64,000 bases of DNA from Leucocoprinus leucothites (GCA_013368445.1 JAACJO010000011.1:248001-312000); one strand, 5' to 3'. Positions 48,891 through 61,894 are shown, counted from the stretch's first letter. Translations and numbers: made by a program. The notes: a model not told the origin generated them from the sequence alone.

Positions 48891-51800
48891 ATGACAAACC
48901 ATCTCAGCACACGTGCGGTCGTCCTGGTTGGTCTTCTCGCGGTCACCCTCCCCGTGGTTTCGCGCCTTGCTGCCTCACCACTCCTGCTCCTCCTGCTTTC
49001 GCCTCTCATCTTCCTGGTACTCGCTCTTACGTTTCTTGGCCTCACAATCTTCCTTAGCTATACCCTTGACTCAAGAAGACAACATGGCACCGGTCATGTC
49101 TACCGGGCTGCGCGTCCATTTGCTTTCTCGACCCCCGCAGCATGGCAAGCGGTGCTCACAAGATCACAGTGGTCTCAGAGCACGACCCAGCCTCTTCTTC
49201 CACTATACCCCCAGTCACCAGAGATATCGGCAGCACTGAACGACTTGCTCAATAAGGCTATCAGAGACTTTGTATGGTCTTGGTACGACGACATATCTTC
49301 ATCCCCGTCCTTTCCGACCGCGGTATCATCGCTCCTTCATGCATCACTGGCCCAGCTACTGCACCGGGCATCCAGCATCGACCTCGCCGCACTTATTGTT
49401 CGACGTATTCTTCCAAGGATTACGACACATATTGATCAATTCAGGCAATCTGAAATGGCTTTACGTGGTACTGGGTTGGAACGCAAGCTCACCCAGTCAG
49501 AGGAACTCGACCTCTTGCTCGCCAGCAGATACGCAGGAAAGGGCACCGCTAAGCTTCACCCTGCAATTGATAATCTCTCCACGACATTCACGAAACAGAA
49601 CGAAGAAATGCATCTCCGGCAACTCCTGGATCGTGTGCTACCTTTACTTCTTCCTGAAACGGAAGCGGAGAGCAAGGCTCTGAAGATTATGGCGAGAGAG
49701 ATTGCAGCGTGTACCGTACTCTATCCAGTCATGGATATGATCACAGATCCGGATTTCTGGAACCGAATGATTGACCAAGTTGTATGTATTTCGACCTCGA
49801 TCTGTATCCATCCATCATTCACCTACCCTACCTCAGGCTGGTGCTGCGATTCATCAACAGTGTGTTCTGGTTTCCTCTGGCTTCATTCCAGCTCTAATCA
49901 TCTACCAGAAAGTTAATCACTAAAGTTCGCAACATCCTAGAAGCTCAGTCTCCCAGGTCCGCCGTCAATCAACATCCCTCCGCCCAGCCCAGCCCAGCTC
50001 CAACTTCGGAAAACATCACCATTCGAACGGATATTCATAAGTTCGAATCGTTTCTGCGTAGCATTAATCGCTGCTCTTCTCTCCTGGATGCCAGGAGGCT
50101 GAAGAACGATATTGTGGGCGAGATCCGACGAACTCGCATGCTCCTTGGTATGTCTTCCTAATCATCATATCTCCATACATCTTCCAATATCTTTGACAGC
50201 CAACCACGAGAAGGATGATTGGATAAATGGGGAGAAAACGGAAGACGTCGTTGCTTTTCTTGATAGACTTTATACTGCAAAACGCAAGGTCGAAGAACGT
50301 ATTGTTTCGCTTGGTGGGGGAGATGGCTCGGAACAGCCCACATTACAAGATACTGCAAGCAAGTACAGGGTCTCTCTGCGCGATGTACTTCGAAATCCCA
50401 GCTCGCTCTCTTACTTCATGGAGTTCATGGACCGCCGACATCGCTCTCTTCCTGTCCAATTCTGGTTAACAGTAGAGAGCTTCAAGAATCCACTTGAGAC
50501 CGTTGACTCAGACTCCTCAGGCTCAGATGATGATCTCCAAGACCTATTCATCTCGCCAACCCTTAAAGAGGACATTTCTATGATACACGACCTCTACTTT
50601 TCCGGCTCTGCTGTGGCACCAGCTCTTTCAACCATTTCTAAGAAACACGTTGACATAATTCGTGAATTTGTGCGGAACCATGCCGACCCTTCCCAAGCTG
50701 CACAACGCCGTGTTCGTCGCAGCGTCCTCCTCGCCCAACGACATATTGAAAAAGACATGGAACAAGACTTTGAAGATTTTGAGCGGTCGGACTTGTGGTT
50801 CCGTGTTTTGAACGACGCCGACTTCTCGGCTCCTGAGTCACGAGATGCGAGTCGCCTTTCCATGATTTCCTCCCATCCACCCACTTTGGCAGAGCTACAA
50901 CCCCGCCCACCTCCCCACATTCTCTCTGACGGACCCGGCTCCGTTTCTGGCTCCTCTTTAACAATCCAGAGAACGGCTAGCTCAGGCTCAGGGCTTTCCT
51001 CAAACCGAGTGCCAACAAATAATATTGGTGTACTCATGTCATCAGAAGCTGGAGCCGAATCTTCACGGGCACCACTGTTCAATGATCCAGAGGATGAGCT
51101 ACAGCGTGCAGAAGAGAAGCGCATGGAAGCTATTCATGCTGCTCTGACAGACATTATGGCGCTGGAGAATGAGCAATCTAGGCCCTCACTTTTCGGCGAT
51201 TCCACTGATGCCGAGAAATCCTTCAAGGCACATGGGAATCTGGACAAGGGCAAACGCAAGGCTGTTTTCGACGACGTGGAACCCGAGGAAATAGATGAAG
51301 CAGATGAAGGCGGTTTAGAGAACTCGATTACGGAAGAGACCCCTCCGTATCGGCCAGCGGGTCCTGGGGACCTCCAGCTCTCCTTTGAGATCGGTCGGCT
51401 TAGCGATAAGATCACACATCTAGAAGCACAAGAAACGATGTTGGATAACCTCATACGCAAAGCAGAGCTGACGGGAGACACCCAGGAACTCAAGCTCCTG
51501 AACAAATCCAAGTCGGCAATGAGCAGGGAGCTCAGAGAGTTGCAGTTCCAGAGGACGCAATATGAGCAACAAGAAAACGCCAATCGACTCGTCTCCGATA
51601 GGACAAAAGTTTCAATTGTTAGCTCGACTGTCAGTGAGGAGAGTGGAAAGTCTGTTGTAAGGTACTTGGTGGAGGTGCAACAATTGGCTCCGGATGGCAG
51701 CTTCGCATCTGGCTGGGTGGTTGCAAGGAGATATAACGAATTCTTTAACATGCATAATAGACTAAGAGAAAAGTATGCATTGGTGAAAAATTTGGACTTT

Positions 51801-52926
51801 CCTGGGAAGAGGCTTGTGACGACCTTGTCAGGGAGCTTTGTTGATATGAGGAAGGTCGCACTGGAGAAATACCTTCAGGTGAGAGTATTCCTAGATCGTC
51901 CCCAGCGGCACATCTAATAAAAGCTTGCAGAGTATTATTGCCATTCCAATTGTCTGCGAAAGTAACGAGCTTCGGACCTTCCTCTCGCGTGACTCTCCCT
52001 TCGTCGCTGGTAGCCTGGACCCTCTGACAAAACCTCTCACCGGTGCCGAAATGGTGAAGAACGTCTATCGTCACGTGACAGGGAGCATCGACGACATGTT
52101 TTTTGGCCCCTCGATGTTGGACGTCATGATCCAGCGCCTCACGCGTCAAGCCGCAGAGTTCACAGGCATCGTAGGCTCCGGAAGTAATGACGAAGACCTT
52201 GTCGCACAAGCATTGAACGCATCCGGGAAAAATGCCGCGGAAGCTACATGGCGAAGGATTGCGGGTGAACTGAAATTGCTCGAGGGAGAGGCAACAGCAT
52301 TTACGGCACCCATTTGCGACCTGATTTTAGCTGTGTTCGAGCTAAACAAGAAGAATAACTGGCTGAGGAGACAAGCTACTCTGGTTATTCTGCAACAAGT
52401 CCTTGGCGGAACCATTGAGAGGTGAGTTGTTCCGTTCATGTTCTGGCGCCTCCGAAACTGATGTCATCCCGAGGAAAATTCGAGATACTGTCAAAGGACT
52501 CCTCGAGGAGCCCAGGATCATTAATTATCTGGATTTACTCCGGGACAGCATCTGGCCTGACGGCAAACTCAAAGGCTACCAACCACCTCGGACGACAGAG
52601 GAAAAGCTACGCACCCGGGATGAAGCTAACCGTAAACTCTCTTCGCTTGTGCCAGGTTCGTTTTTCTGTTTCTTGTCGGTAAAAGGTCGGTTTCCTGAGA
52701 GATTTTGCAGATCTTGCCGCCAATATGATCGGAAGGACGAACGCCCGAAGAGGGGCTCGCCGAATATTTGCAGTCTTGCAAAATCGGCGACTGAACCAGC
52801 ATATAGCATATACCATTGTTGATGAAGTAAGTCTATTTCCGGTATCCTCCAAGTATTTCTTTAACGACTTTATGATAGGTGTTCTCCGCGCTCTTTCCGG
52901 AATCCAATATCACAGTTTCATCTTAG
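48891..52926 (+). CDS. MDM1: Mdm1/SNX13-type sorting nexin (PXA-RGS-PX-nexin C)
   Basis: ER-anchored contact-site tether to the vacuole/lipid droplet. Exon 1 (48891-49781) starts with two hydrophobic segments (residues about 9-60) and the PXA domain (AALNDLLNKAIRDFVWSWYD onward, WNRMIDQV). Later exons give the RGS domain (SLRDVLRNPSSLSYFMEFMD, LPVQFWLTVESFKNP), a Ser-rich linker, a short coiled coil, the PX domain (RYLVEVQQL, WVVARRYNEFFNMHNRLRE, FPGKRL) and the nexin C domain (DLILAVFELNKKNNWLRRQA), ending FSALFPESNITVSS at 52926. About nine exons; the last intron ends just before the terminal VFSALF. Domain order matches Mdm1/SNX13/14/25. No lesion seen. Confidence 0.92.
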
Positions 52927-53079
52927 CAATTGTTCTGACTTATTATGGATTTAATCACCTTATACCATTTGTCATTACAGCTCCTCTGTGCACTATGCAT
53001 GATAATTGTACTTGTATATAACTACCTATTGCCCCACATGACTATTCACGAGCATTATGAAGGACATGCTGATTGTAAT

Positions 53080-54841
53080 CTACATTGTCGTCGATAATTT
53101 AACGTCTTCAGTCATTTGCATCTCATTATGATAGCTTCCCTCGTCTAAGCTGACGACCGGAGTCGACAACGTTGACGAGCCTTCGATCACAGGTGTAGAA
53201 GAGTCCCCCGCGTCAGCCTTGGTTTTTTTATTACGATGTCTGTAGAGCTTGGTGTATGAGGCTTCCGGATCATCATATCTAATGTACGTCAGAACATGCG
53301 GCAATAAGAGATGCCAAGGATTCGGAACGTACACTCTGATTACATGCAGAAGATAGCCACCAGAACCAGACATATTCATGAGAGGGTGCGTCCGACCAGG
53401 TAGTACCTGGTATCGACGAAGCCAAGACTCAGTGAGGCTTGGCGATAGCCATTCAGGGTAGTTTCGTAATTTGGTTTGTAGATCGGCCAGGATTTGTGGA
53501 TATGGACTGTGCACTACCAGATTGGCTGAACCACCTAGATACTGTGCATATTTCTCAATGATCGAGTATGGGTCATATTGGGTAGCTAGTATTAGTCTGA
53601 CATACTTCCATCAGCCTTCAAATAATACGATGGAAAGGATACTTACCCGTCAAATTCGCCGTCAAAGAGCTCCTTTCTGGTTGAGAATAAATGGTTGGTC
53701 ATGGCCTTCCGTTTATTCAATCGGGATTTCTGACGCTCTGATTTTGCATCTGTAGTTTCAACTTCAGTTGGAGGCAGAATAGGCGTGTATTCTTCATCTG
53801 CCGTGGCCCAATTTAGGGACGAAAGGATGCTGATCGTTTCAGGAGAGAAGTTCATGTTCGTCATGACGGGGTAAGGGGGAGGTGACTCTGAATCGTGAAT
53901 AGTTATGATACGTCCTTCTCCTAGCTTGGTGTGAGCAACAGATAGTCAAAGGGAGATGCACAGCACACACCCCCCATACGTTCCAACATGGCAGAAACTA
54001 CGAGCCCTGACGCATCGTCAACCACTATGTATCGCCCTCCAGGTTTAACGTTGGCCAAGTTCAAGAGCTGCGAAAGTGTGTCCACACGAATGTCGCGTAT
54101 ACGTGCCTGGTCTTTCAAAAACCAGTATTCACAGACGTTATTGAGCGTGGGTGGAATAGTGATAAATGTTCTGAAGTACCTGGCTGAAGGTCAGAAGAGC
54201 AACCGGGCGGTTGTAAAGCACCTTACATACTTCACTTCCTTGCGCTTTTTATACTTCTCCTTACTGTACTCCGTTTTGAGTGAGTAGCTGGAGTGCAGTT
54301 CTATCTGTTTTTTGATAATGTCCTAACCAGGATGTGAACAAAAACCTAGTTAAGTTTTGCGGTTCGCTCACTGTAGCGTGAACGCCAGCTTCTTTGAGCG
54401 CCTGGATCTCCGTTATCGTTAGAGGCTGCACAAACTCTCCGTCGTTGATGTATTCATTGGTGGCTTCTGTGTCCTCTGTAGAAAAAGGTCAAAGCTGGCA
54501 CAAATGGGATCACAAGGACTCCTACCTACTTCCTGCAGAGTCCGAGGCGGCAGAACTTTCAGCCTTTTGCCTTGGATCTCGTAGGCGTTTCCGTACTTTT
54601 GCCCAATGAGCTCATTTGTATGGAAGGATCCAAATTTCTTGATAGTGGCAGTCCTAAAAACCGAGTTGAATCCATGGAAGGGAGGAAAAGAAACAACCTA
54701 CGAATTGGAATCAACCTTCACACCGGTAATGTCACCACTTGGCAGTTGAACGAGTACACAGTCACCAGCTTGAATGACCACATCCCTAAGGTCATATTGG
54801 TGCGAAGAAGTGTCTTTGCGATGTTTTGTTTTGGGTGGCAT
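53080..54841 (-). CDS. TRM6: tRNA m1A58 methyltransferase non-catalytic subunit
   Basis: Nuclear tRNA-binding partner of Trm61. Start MPPKTKHRKDTSSH (54841). Landmarks in order: VVIQAGDCVLVQLPSGD, FGSFHTNELIGQKYG, YEIQGKRLKVLPPRTLQEVE, GVHATDIIKKQIELHSSYS, YSKEKYKKRK, the Trm6 methyltransferase-like core WFLKDQARIRDIRVDTLSQL, NVKPGGRYIVVDDASGLVVS and MLERMGGEGRIITIHDSE, then SSLNWATA, and a C-terminal YPQILADLQTKLRNYPEWLS with HPLMNMSGSGGYLLHVIRV. As in the family, the SAM loop is degenerate. About seven short introns. Tail after VIRV is disordered. Confidence 0.92.
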
Positions 54842-54982
54842 GATGAGGACAAGCTTGAAAAAGTATGATGGCAAATTTGGACCAGTGATCGTACGTATCT
54901 AATAAGGCTCGAATCCGGACCATCACTATGGTCAGTCCCCTAATATCTACAATCAGATTCGCGGCATTCCCATTGAAGCGTC

Positions 54983-57052
54983 ATGGTTAAACAGACAACT
55001 CAAATCAACGAGAAGGATTTGGATGCCCTTATCAAAAAGTCGCAGACGGCAGATCTCGACTCATTCACCCGAACCGACATTTCCAACTTCATCCAAGCAT
55101 TCACCCTGTCCAACACCTCGACCATCCGGTCTAAGGCTTATGTCCTGCTTTCAGCTCTATGTCAGAAGGCACGTGGGTCAAAGGGCACATTGGCAGATGA
55201 GAAGGGGACCGAGACGCTGACCAAACTTTTCGGTCCTCAAATAATTGATGCTTTGACAGAGACGAACGAGGCTTCACTGCGAACTGGAATTTGTACGCTT
55301 CATGCTCTGTTTCAAGTTGACTGGCCTACTGCGGCAGCTATTATATCCGAAGAAGGGGTTGTCGAGAATATCATGGAGGGACTTGGTCTACCTCGTTCCA
55401 CGCAGCTCGATGAGGATGTAGCTCACCTGTTTGGGCAAGCCTATAGCCACAAACGCTGTAGAGACATCATCCCAGCCCAGGCGGTCAAATGGTTAGAGAC
55501 TACATCTCAACAATCTTCAAATTCCTCCCTGCAGGCCGCGGCTGCTGTCGCATTGGTAAAATATTCCAGGGGTATTGCAGCCGATGCCTCAGAGGACTCA
55601 ACGTCTGGAAAATCAGATAACATTGATCAGGAGGCTCGTCTTGCGAACATGATGAAGGATCTGGTTGTCGGTGGGAATCGTGATTCACTTTCGGACGCCG
55701 TTGAGGCGCTTGCCTACCTCAGCACCAAGGCCGAGATCAGGGAGATGCTCTCATCGGATCCGACATTCCTTCGGATGCTTTTTTCCCTCACCCCGCGCAA
55801 AAAGTCAACAGCTATCTCGACAAATAATGTTGTAGAATCAGCCCTGACATATGGTATTCTTGTCGTCATTTCCAATGTGGGCACCTATCGGCCACGTCTT
55901 TCGGAGGAACAGGCGCAGCTGGAGAAATTGAAGAAAATGGCGCAGGCGACGAAGAGCAACCTGGAGCCTTCTACCCTGGAGTCGGACGAAAATGCCAGGA
56001 TACGAGTTCACCGGATGATTGATGCCGGTGTTCTAGGTGTAATTGGATCGGTGTTGACGATCAGCGATAGCCTGGCCATTAGACTACAGCTGGGCAAAAT
56101 CTTGCTGAACATTGTGGAGGATAGAGAAAACAGAGGGAAGGTATTACAGAGTGGTGGAGCAAAAACGTTATCCACTCTTATTAAACATGCTCTTGGGACC
56201 TTGACGTCAAAGGATCAGATGCTCGACACAGTGTATCTGGACACTATCCAGGCTTTAGCCAAACTTTCCATCACAGCATCCCCTCTACATGTCTTCGGGC
56301 CTGACGTCGGTGTTGTTTATGACGCCATTCGACCTTTTTCGATTCTCCTACAGCATCCGTCATCAACCCTTCTGCAGAGATTTGAGGCAAATATGGCCCT
56401 GACTAATCTCTCATCATACCAACCTCAGGTTGCTGAGCGTATCGCTAGGGCCGATGGTCTTCTTAGCAGAGTCGAGCTGCTCATGTTGGAGGATCACGTT
56501 TTGGTCCGGCGATCTGCGGTAGAGTTGATTTGCAATCTAGTCGCCGGCTCAGACGATGTCTTTGAGCGATATGGCGGTGTATCAAACTCGTCCAATGCCA
56601 CGTCCAAGCTTCAGGTCCTGATCGCACTAGCGGACGTCGATGACTTATCAACCGTCTTAGCTGCATCTGGTGCTCTCGCCGCTCTGACCTGTTCGCCTCA
56701 TGCCTGCAGAGCCCTGGCGCAGCTGCAACAAGAGTGCAGAAGAGTGTTACCGGTGTTTACACAGCTCATCGACCCTTCCGCTATAATATTTCCGACTGAG
56801 GATGAAAGTGGTGATGACCGCACCACACACGAACATCCTGGTCTGGTTCACCGCGGCCTTGTTTGTGTTAGAAATCTGTTCGTAAATATTCAGGACAGTG
56901 GATTACGAAAAGCTTTAAAGAAGGATGCACAATCAGTTGGACTAGTGAAGGGGCTTGTACAACTGGCTAAAGGTGAAGGTTTGAGCAAAGAGTCGTCAAT
57001 TCTGGCGCTTGCTGTGGAAACACTGAAATCTGTAATGGAAGATGGAGTATAA
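54983..57052 (+). CDS. SHE4: UCS-domain myosin chaperone (UNC-45/Cro1/She4 type)
   Basis: Intronless, 689 aa. All-helical armadillo-like protein with the UNC-45/Cro1/She4 central and UCS regions: FIQAFTLSNTSTIRSKAYVL, LFGQAYSHKRCRDIIPAQ, FLRMLFSLTPRKKSTAIS, NVVESALTYGILVVISNVGT, IDAGVLGVIGSVLTISDSLA, FEANMALTNLSSY, RRSAVELICNLV, HPGLVHRGLVCVRNLFVN. UCS proteins bind and fold myosin motor heads; yeast She4 acts on class I and V myosins. The next gene downstream, same strand, 294 bp away, is a class I myosin, its expected client. The exact start is the first ATG after an AG-rich 5' region. Confidence 0.85.
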   Translation: MVKQTTQINEKDLDALIKKSQTADLDSFTRTDISNFIQAFTLSNTSTIRSKAYVLLSALCQKARGSKGTLADEKGTETLTKLFGPQIIDALTETNEASLRTGICTLHALFQVDWPTAAAIISEEGVVENIMEGLGLPRSTQLDEDVAHLFGQAYSHKRCRDIIPAQAVKWLETTSQQSSNSSLQAAAAVALVKYSRGIAADASEDSTSGKSDNIDQEARLANMMKDLVVGGNRDSLSDAVEALAYLSTKAEIREMLSSDPTFLRMLFSLTPRKKSTAISTNNVVESALTYGILVVISNVGTYRPRLSEEQAQLEKLKKMAQATKSNLEPSTLESDENARIRVHRMIDAGVLGVIGSVLTISDSLAIRLQLGKILLNIVEDRENRGKVLQSGGAKTLSTLIKHALGTLTSKDQMLDTVYLDTIQALAKLSITASPLHVFGPDVGVVYDAIRPFSILLQHPSSTLLQRFEANMALTNLSSYQPQVAERIARADGLLSRVELLMLEDHVLVRRSAVELICNLVAGSDDVFERYGGVSNSSNATSKLQVLIALADVDDLSTVLAASGALAALTCSPHACRALAQLQQECRRVLPVFTQLIDPSAIIFPTEDESGDDRTTHEHPGLVHRGLVCVRNLFVNIQDSGLRKALKKDAQSVGLVKGLVQLAKGEGLSKESSILALAVETLKSVMEDGV

Positions 57053-57345
57053 TAATAGCCACAGGCACGACATTCCGTAGGAACCTAGCGCTTTGAATTC
57101 AAGAAGAAATTGTCCGATTTGATCAGGCGCGGGCTGCGCAGGGGTAGATGCAGTCACCTGTAATTAGTTGCGGGAGAAGCCGATATAAGTGATTGTCAGG
57201 ATCACTTCGTATCCTTCTTACTTACCCTACAGTCATAATCTCAACTTCGCTTTCCTACATACCCAACTCACCCTACTTCGTTGCTAAACGACTACTTTAC
57301 TGGCAAGATAATATCCTGGGGACCTGCGAAGCTGATCTCTAGACA

Positions 57346-60300
57346 ATGGTGAGTTCGGCCAACAACCACAGGATTGCAACACCAACCATTGCCCATACAG
57401 GCGATTTCCAAGAAGGCAGGAAAGAAGGTTGCACCCGTGAAACAGTCCGGGGGGAAGACCAAAGTGGCAAAGGTGTGGAATCATCGCTACCATGATCAAT
57501 GAAGCACTATACAATTCCTCTGCACGCGTAGGCCGATTGGAAGGAGGGTTTCAAGAAAAAGCAAGTCGGAGTGTCAGATATGACATTGCTCACAACAATC
57601 AGCAACGAGAGCATCAATGAGAACTTGGATAAGCGGTGGAAAAGTGGTGAAATATACACGTACATTGGGGCAGTCTTGATTTCCGTCAATCCATTTCGAG
57701 GTACGCACACAGCTTGGTTCTGTCTTTGAATGCTGTTTATATGGAGAGTACAACAAGACCTTGGGATATACACCGATGAGGTTCTCCAACGTTATCGAGG
57801 AAAGAATAGGCTGGAGGTGCCACCGCATGTGTTCAGTATCGCGGAGGGCGCCTACTACAATATGAACGCTTATCACGAAAATCAATGCGTTATCATATCT
57901 GGTGAATCCGGTGCAGGAAAGACTGAAGCCGCTAAGCGAATCATGCAGTACATTGCTGCTGTATCCGGAGGCCAAGACAGTAGTATCCAAGAGATCAAAG
58001 ATATGGTGCTAGCAACGAATCCGCTGCTGGAGAGTTTCGGATGTGCCAAAACTCTTCGCAATAATAACTCCAGTCGACATGTGAGTGTACCCAGCATCTT
58101 CAGAATATGCCTTAACATCTGTCATAGGGGAAATACCTTGAAATTATGTTCAATACGCAAGGAGAGCCCGTAGGGGCTCAGATCACCAACTATCTACTAG
58201 AAAAGGGCCGTGTGGTAGGACAAGTAGAGAACGAGCGTAATTTCCACATTTTCTACCAATTCACCAAAGGTGCCTCCAGTGAACAAAGAGGTGTGTTTAG
58301 TAGATGAACTCATGTATCGTCGTACTGAACTTCCGTGCAGAGGCATTCGGCCTTCAGACCCCCGAGGCCTACGCCTATACTAGCATGAGCAACTGTTTGG
58401 AAGTGCAGGATATTGACGATGTCAAGGATTATGCAGACACCATTGTGAGTTCTGGCTTCCCTGCCCTGTCAATGATACTGAGTTGAGCACATAGAAAGCC
58501 ATGGGTGTCATAGGACTGAGTGCGAGTGAGCAGAATGAGATCTTCAAGATGCTGGCTATCATTCTTTGGCTTGGAAACGTACAGTTCGAGGAAATGGACG
58601 ATGGTAATTCGAGAATTTCGGATACCGGTGTCACGGATTTCGTAGCGTATCTGATGGAGGTAGATGGTGCACTGGTGCAAAAAGCCCTGACACAGCGGGT
58701 CATGGAAACAACCAGAGGCGGGCGTCGGGGCTCCATCTATGATGTACCCTTGAATCCATCCCAAGCGTCCGCGGGGCGAGACGCACTATCAAAGGCGATT
58801 TATAACAATCTCTTCGAGTGGATCGTTTCGAGGATCAACATTTCAATGAAGGCAAGAGGAGCAACCGCTCACGTTATCGGTATTCTGGATATCTTTGGAT
58901 TTGAAATTTTCGAGGTAAGCGGCGAATGTGTTCAGCACAATAATTTATCTGACCTCTTGTAAAGGACAACTCGTTCGAGCAGCTTTGCATCAACTATGTC
59001 AACGAAAAACTACAACAAATCTTCATTGAACTTACCCTCAAGACAGAACAAGAGGAATACGTCCGCGAGCAAATCAAATGGACACCCATTAAATTTTTCA
59101 ACAATAAGATCGTTTGTGAACTCATTGAGGAACGTCGTCCGCCTGGAATTTTTGCAGCTCTTAATGATGCCTGTGCAACCGCTCACGCAGACCCAACTGC
59201 TGCCGACAACAGTTTCATCCAGCGTACAGCTATGCTTGCGAATAACCCGCACTTTGAGGCCCGCGGTGCCCAGTTCTTGGTTCGCCATTATGCAGGAGAT
59301 GTGATGTACAACGTGGCTGGCATGACCGATAAGAACAAGGACTCCCTCATCAGAGATCTTCTGGACCTCATTGCTAGCAGTGGCGACGGGTTCCTACAGA
59401 CGCTCTTCCCAGATCGCCCAGATCCGAATAGCAAGAAGCGCCCTCCTACTGCAGGGGATAGGATAAAGGTAGGAAACACACCCTTTTCACAGCATAGGTG
59501 ATTGACCGGGTATGAATGCAGCAATCCGCTGGAGCACTCGTGGATAATCTCATGAAGGCACAGCCTTCCTATATCCGCACGATCAAACCCAACCAAAATC
59601 GCAGTGCAACGGAATATGATACTAAGGCTGTCCTCCACCAAATTAAATACCTTGGTCTTCAGGAAAACATTCGTGTCCGCAGAGCAGGCTTTGCATATCG
59701 AAATACCTTTGAGAAAGTTGTCGAACGATTTTACCTATTATCACCGAAGACCTCGTACGCTGGCGAATATACCTGGTCGGGAGATGCGAAGTCTGGTTGT
59801 GAGCAGATTTTAAAGGACGTCGGTATCGCGAAGGAGGAGTGGCAGATGGGTGTCACCAAGGCCTTTATCAAGAATCCAGAGACTGTACGCAAATACTACG
59901 CTACAATGCTCGTCCCTGACAACTGCTTGCTAGCTTTTTGCTTTGGAAACAATGCGAGATCGCTACTGGCATAACATGGCTGCTCGCATCCAACGCGCAT
60001 GGCGCAATTATATGCGCTATAAGCACGAATGTGCTCGTAGAATTCAGCGCTTTTGGAAGAACAACAAAGAAGGAATTGTGTATGCACAAATACGAGATTA
60101 CGGCCATCAAATCCTGGCAGGAAGAAAAGAGCGCCGTCGATTCAGTTTGCTGAGTTACAGGCGCTTTCATGGGGATTATCTTGGCATCAACACGAAGGAT
60201 GCACTGGGGGCAGAGCTTGCGTCCGTATGTGGGATTACTGGTGAACACGTTACATACAGTGGAAAAATCCAGGTGCTGGTTTCCAAGCTCGGTCGTTCAA

Positions 60301-61894
60301 GTAAACCTAGTCCTCGCTTCCTTATCCTGGTACATATTTGGCCTTTCGCGGAAGCCCCTGACACTGATCGTTTTCCAGACTTCAAAAGCAGCTTATATCC
60401 TCATCACTACAGCCAAAGATGGCCCCCCCGTAACAGCAGTCGAGCGCAAGATTCCGTTGGTCACGATAAGGAGTATCGGCATGTCAGGCCTCAGAGACGA
60501 TTGGATTGTAAGGATATATTGGCGTACTTAATCTCTCTTCTAATCAAAGATACAGGTCTTGAATACCAATACACCTTCGGAGGAGGGAGATCCTGTCATC
60601 AACTGTGAATTCAAGACTGAGCTCACTACACATCTGATGCAGCTCACTCAAGCATCCATCAGTGTTATAATAGGCCCAACGTGAGTGCGTAAAGCCTAAA
60701 CCTTCTTCTGCCTTGTCAACGCCATATTTAGTGTTGAATATGCGAAGAAGAAGGATAAGAAGGCCGAGATCAAGTTTATCAAAGACGAGACGATCCCAAG
60801 AGGCGATGTGTACAAGAGCCATACCGTCAGAGTACCCTCCGGAGAACCACCGAGCAGTTTATCGCGGCCTCCTGCAAAGAGAAAACCGGGCGTTGTAAGG
60901 CCAATAACACAAGGCAAACTTCTCCGAGCAGGTGGTCCTTCGGTAAGAATCGTATATACACCCTACTGACCCAAGCGTTGATCAGTTCTTTCCATCAGAA
61001 ACCTTCTTCTACAACCGTATCACGACCCAAGCCCGCTGCACGGCCCCTTCCTGGTAAATCAATGCCGGCGGCTGCCCCAACACCAGTGATCACATCGAAT
61101 TCGACCCCTGTGGCCAAATCTGCCGCCTCAAATGTAGTACGGGCACCACCTCCTCCTCCACGGGCTGTCGCGCCTCCTCCTCCACCTGCAGAGCCGGAAA
61201 AGCCCATGTACAAGGCCAAGTACGCATTCGAAGGGCAGGAGGGTGAAATATCACTCCAGAAGGATGATATCGTTGAGCTCATACAGAGGGATGACAATGG
61301 TTGGTGGTTGGTCAAGAAAGACGGGGAAGAAGGCTGGGCGCCGCACAACTACTTGGAATTGGTGCCACCAAAGGCAGCACCTGCCGCCCCCCCTCCACCT
61401 CCCCGAACGCGGCCCGCGCCTACACCCGCAGCCAAAATCGCACCAACAGCCGTTGCCGCAGATGTTTCTGCCAAACCGGTATCAGTGTTCCCAGGAATGG
61501 CACCAGCCAATGGTTCAGCAACTCCTTGGAAGAAATCTGTTACTCCTACGCCAGCGTCAACGGAGGCATCTAGGGCCTCAACACCAACTGGCAGTAGGGT
61601 ACCGCCTCCTGTGGCTGCTAAGCCCAAGCCTCCTCCGGTTGCTGCCAAACCTAGTGCCTCCAAGCCGCCTCCTGTTGCTGCCAAGTCTGGTGCTGGCAAG
61701 CCGCCTGTCCCTGCTGCTCCTAGACCTACGCCTGCGGCTTCGGGCAAACCTGGATCTGTCGCGAAACCGGCTATGATAAGCGGGCAAATGGACCTTGCTG
61801 CAGCTGTACGTGTCTTGATACCTCTGAAGCCGAGATGGTACTGATTAGGTGCATGCAGTTGGCGAAGCGTGCCCAACGAACGGCGGATGACTGA
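57346..61894 (+). CDS. MYO1: Class I myosin (Myo1/Myo5) with TH1 and SH3 tail
   Basis: Actin motor of endocytic patches. The ATG (57346-57348) is followed at once by an intron; exon 2 begins [12 protein letters not shown]. Motor motifs: [21 protein letters not shown]-loop [13 protein letters not shown], switch I NNNSSRHGKYLE, switch [11 protein letters not shown]. The TEDS serine (GGRRGSIYD) lies 16 residues before DALSKAIY and is the PAK-type phosphosite. Two IQ motifs follow ([23 protein letters not shown]), a TH1 lipid-binding domain ([12 protein letters not shown] onward), a Pro-rich region, SH3 ([14 protein letters not shown]...[20 protein letters not shown]), PPVAAK repeats, and a WH2-like [17 protein letters not shown] end. 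About thirteen introns, none damaging. The usual longer acidic Arp2/3-binding end is cut to two Asp. Confidence 0.95.
61604..61705 (+). repeat. PPVAAK codon repeats in the myosin tail
   Basis: Three to four imperfect copies of a Pro-Pro-Val-Ala-Ala-Lys unit (coding cctcctgttgctgccaag and variants). Proline-rich, a likely SH3 or verprolin-binding stretch; copy number may vary among strains. Confidence 0.6.
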
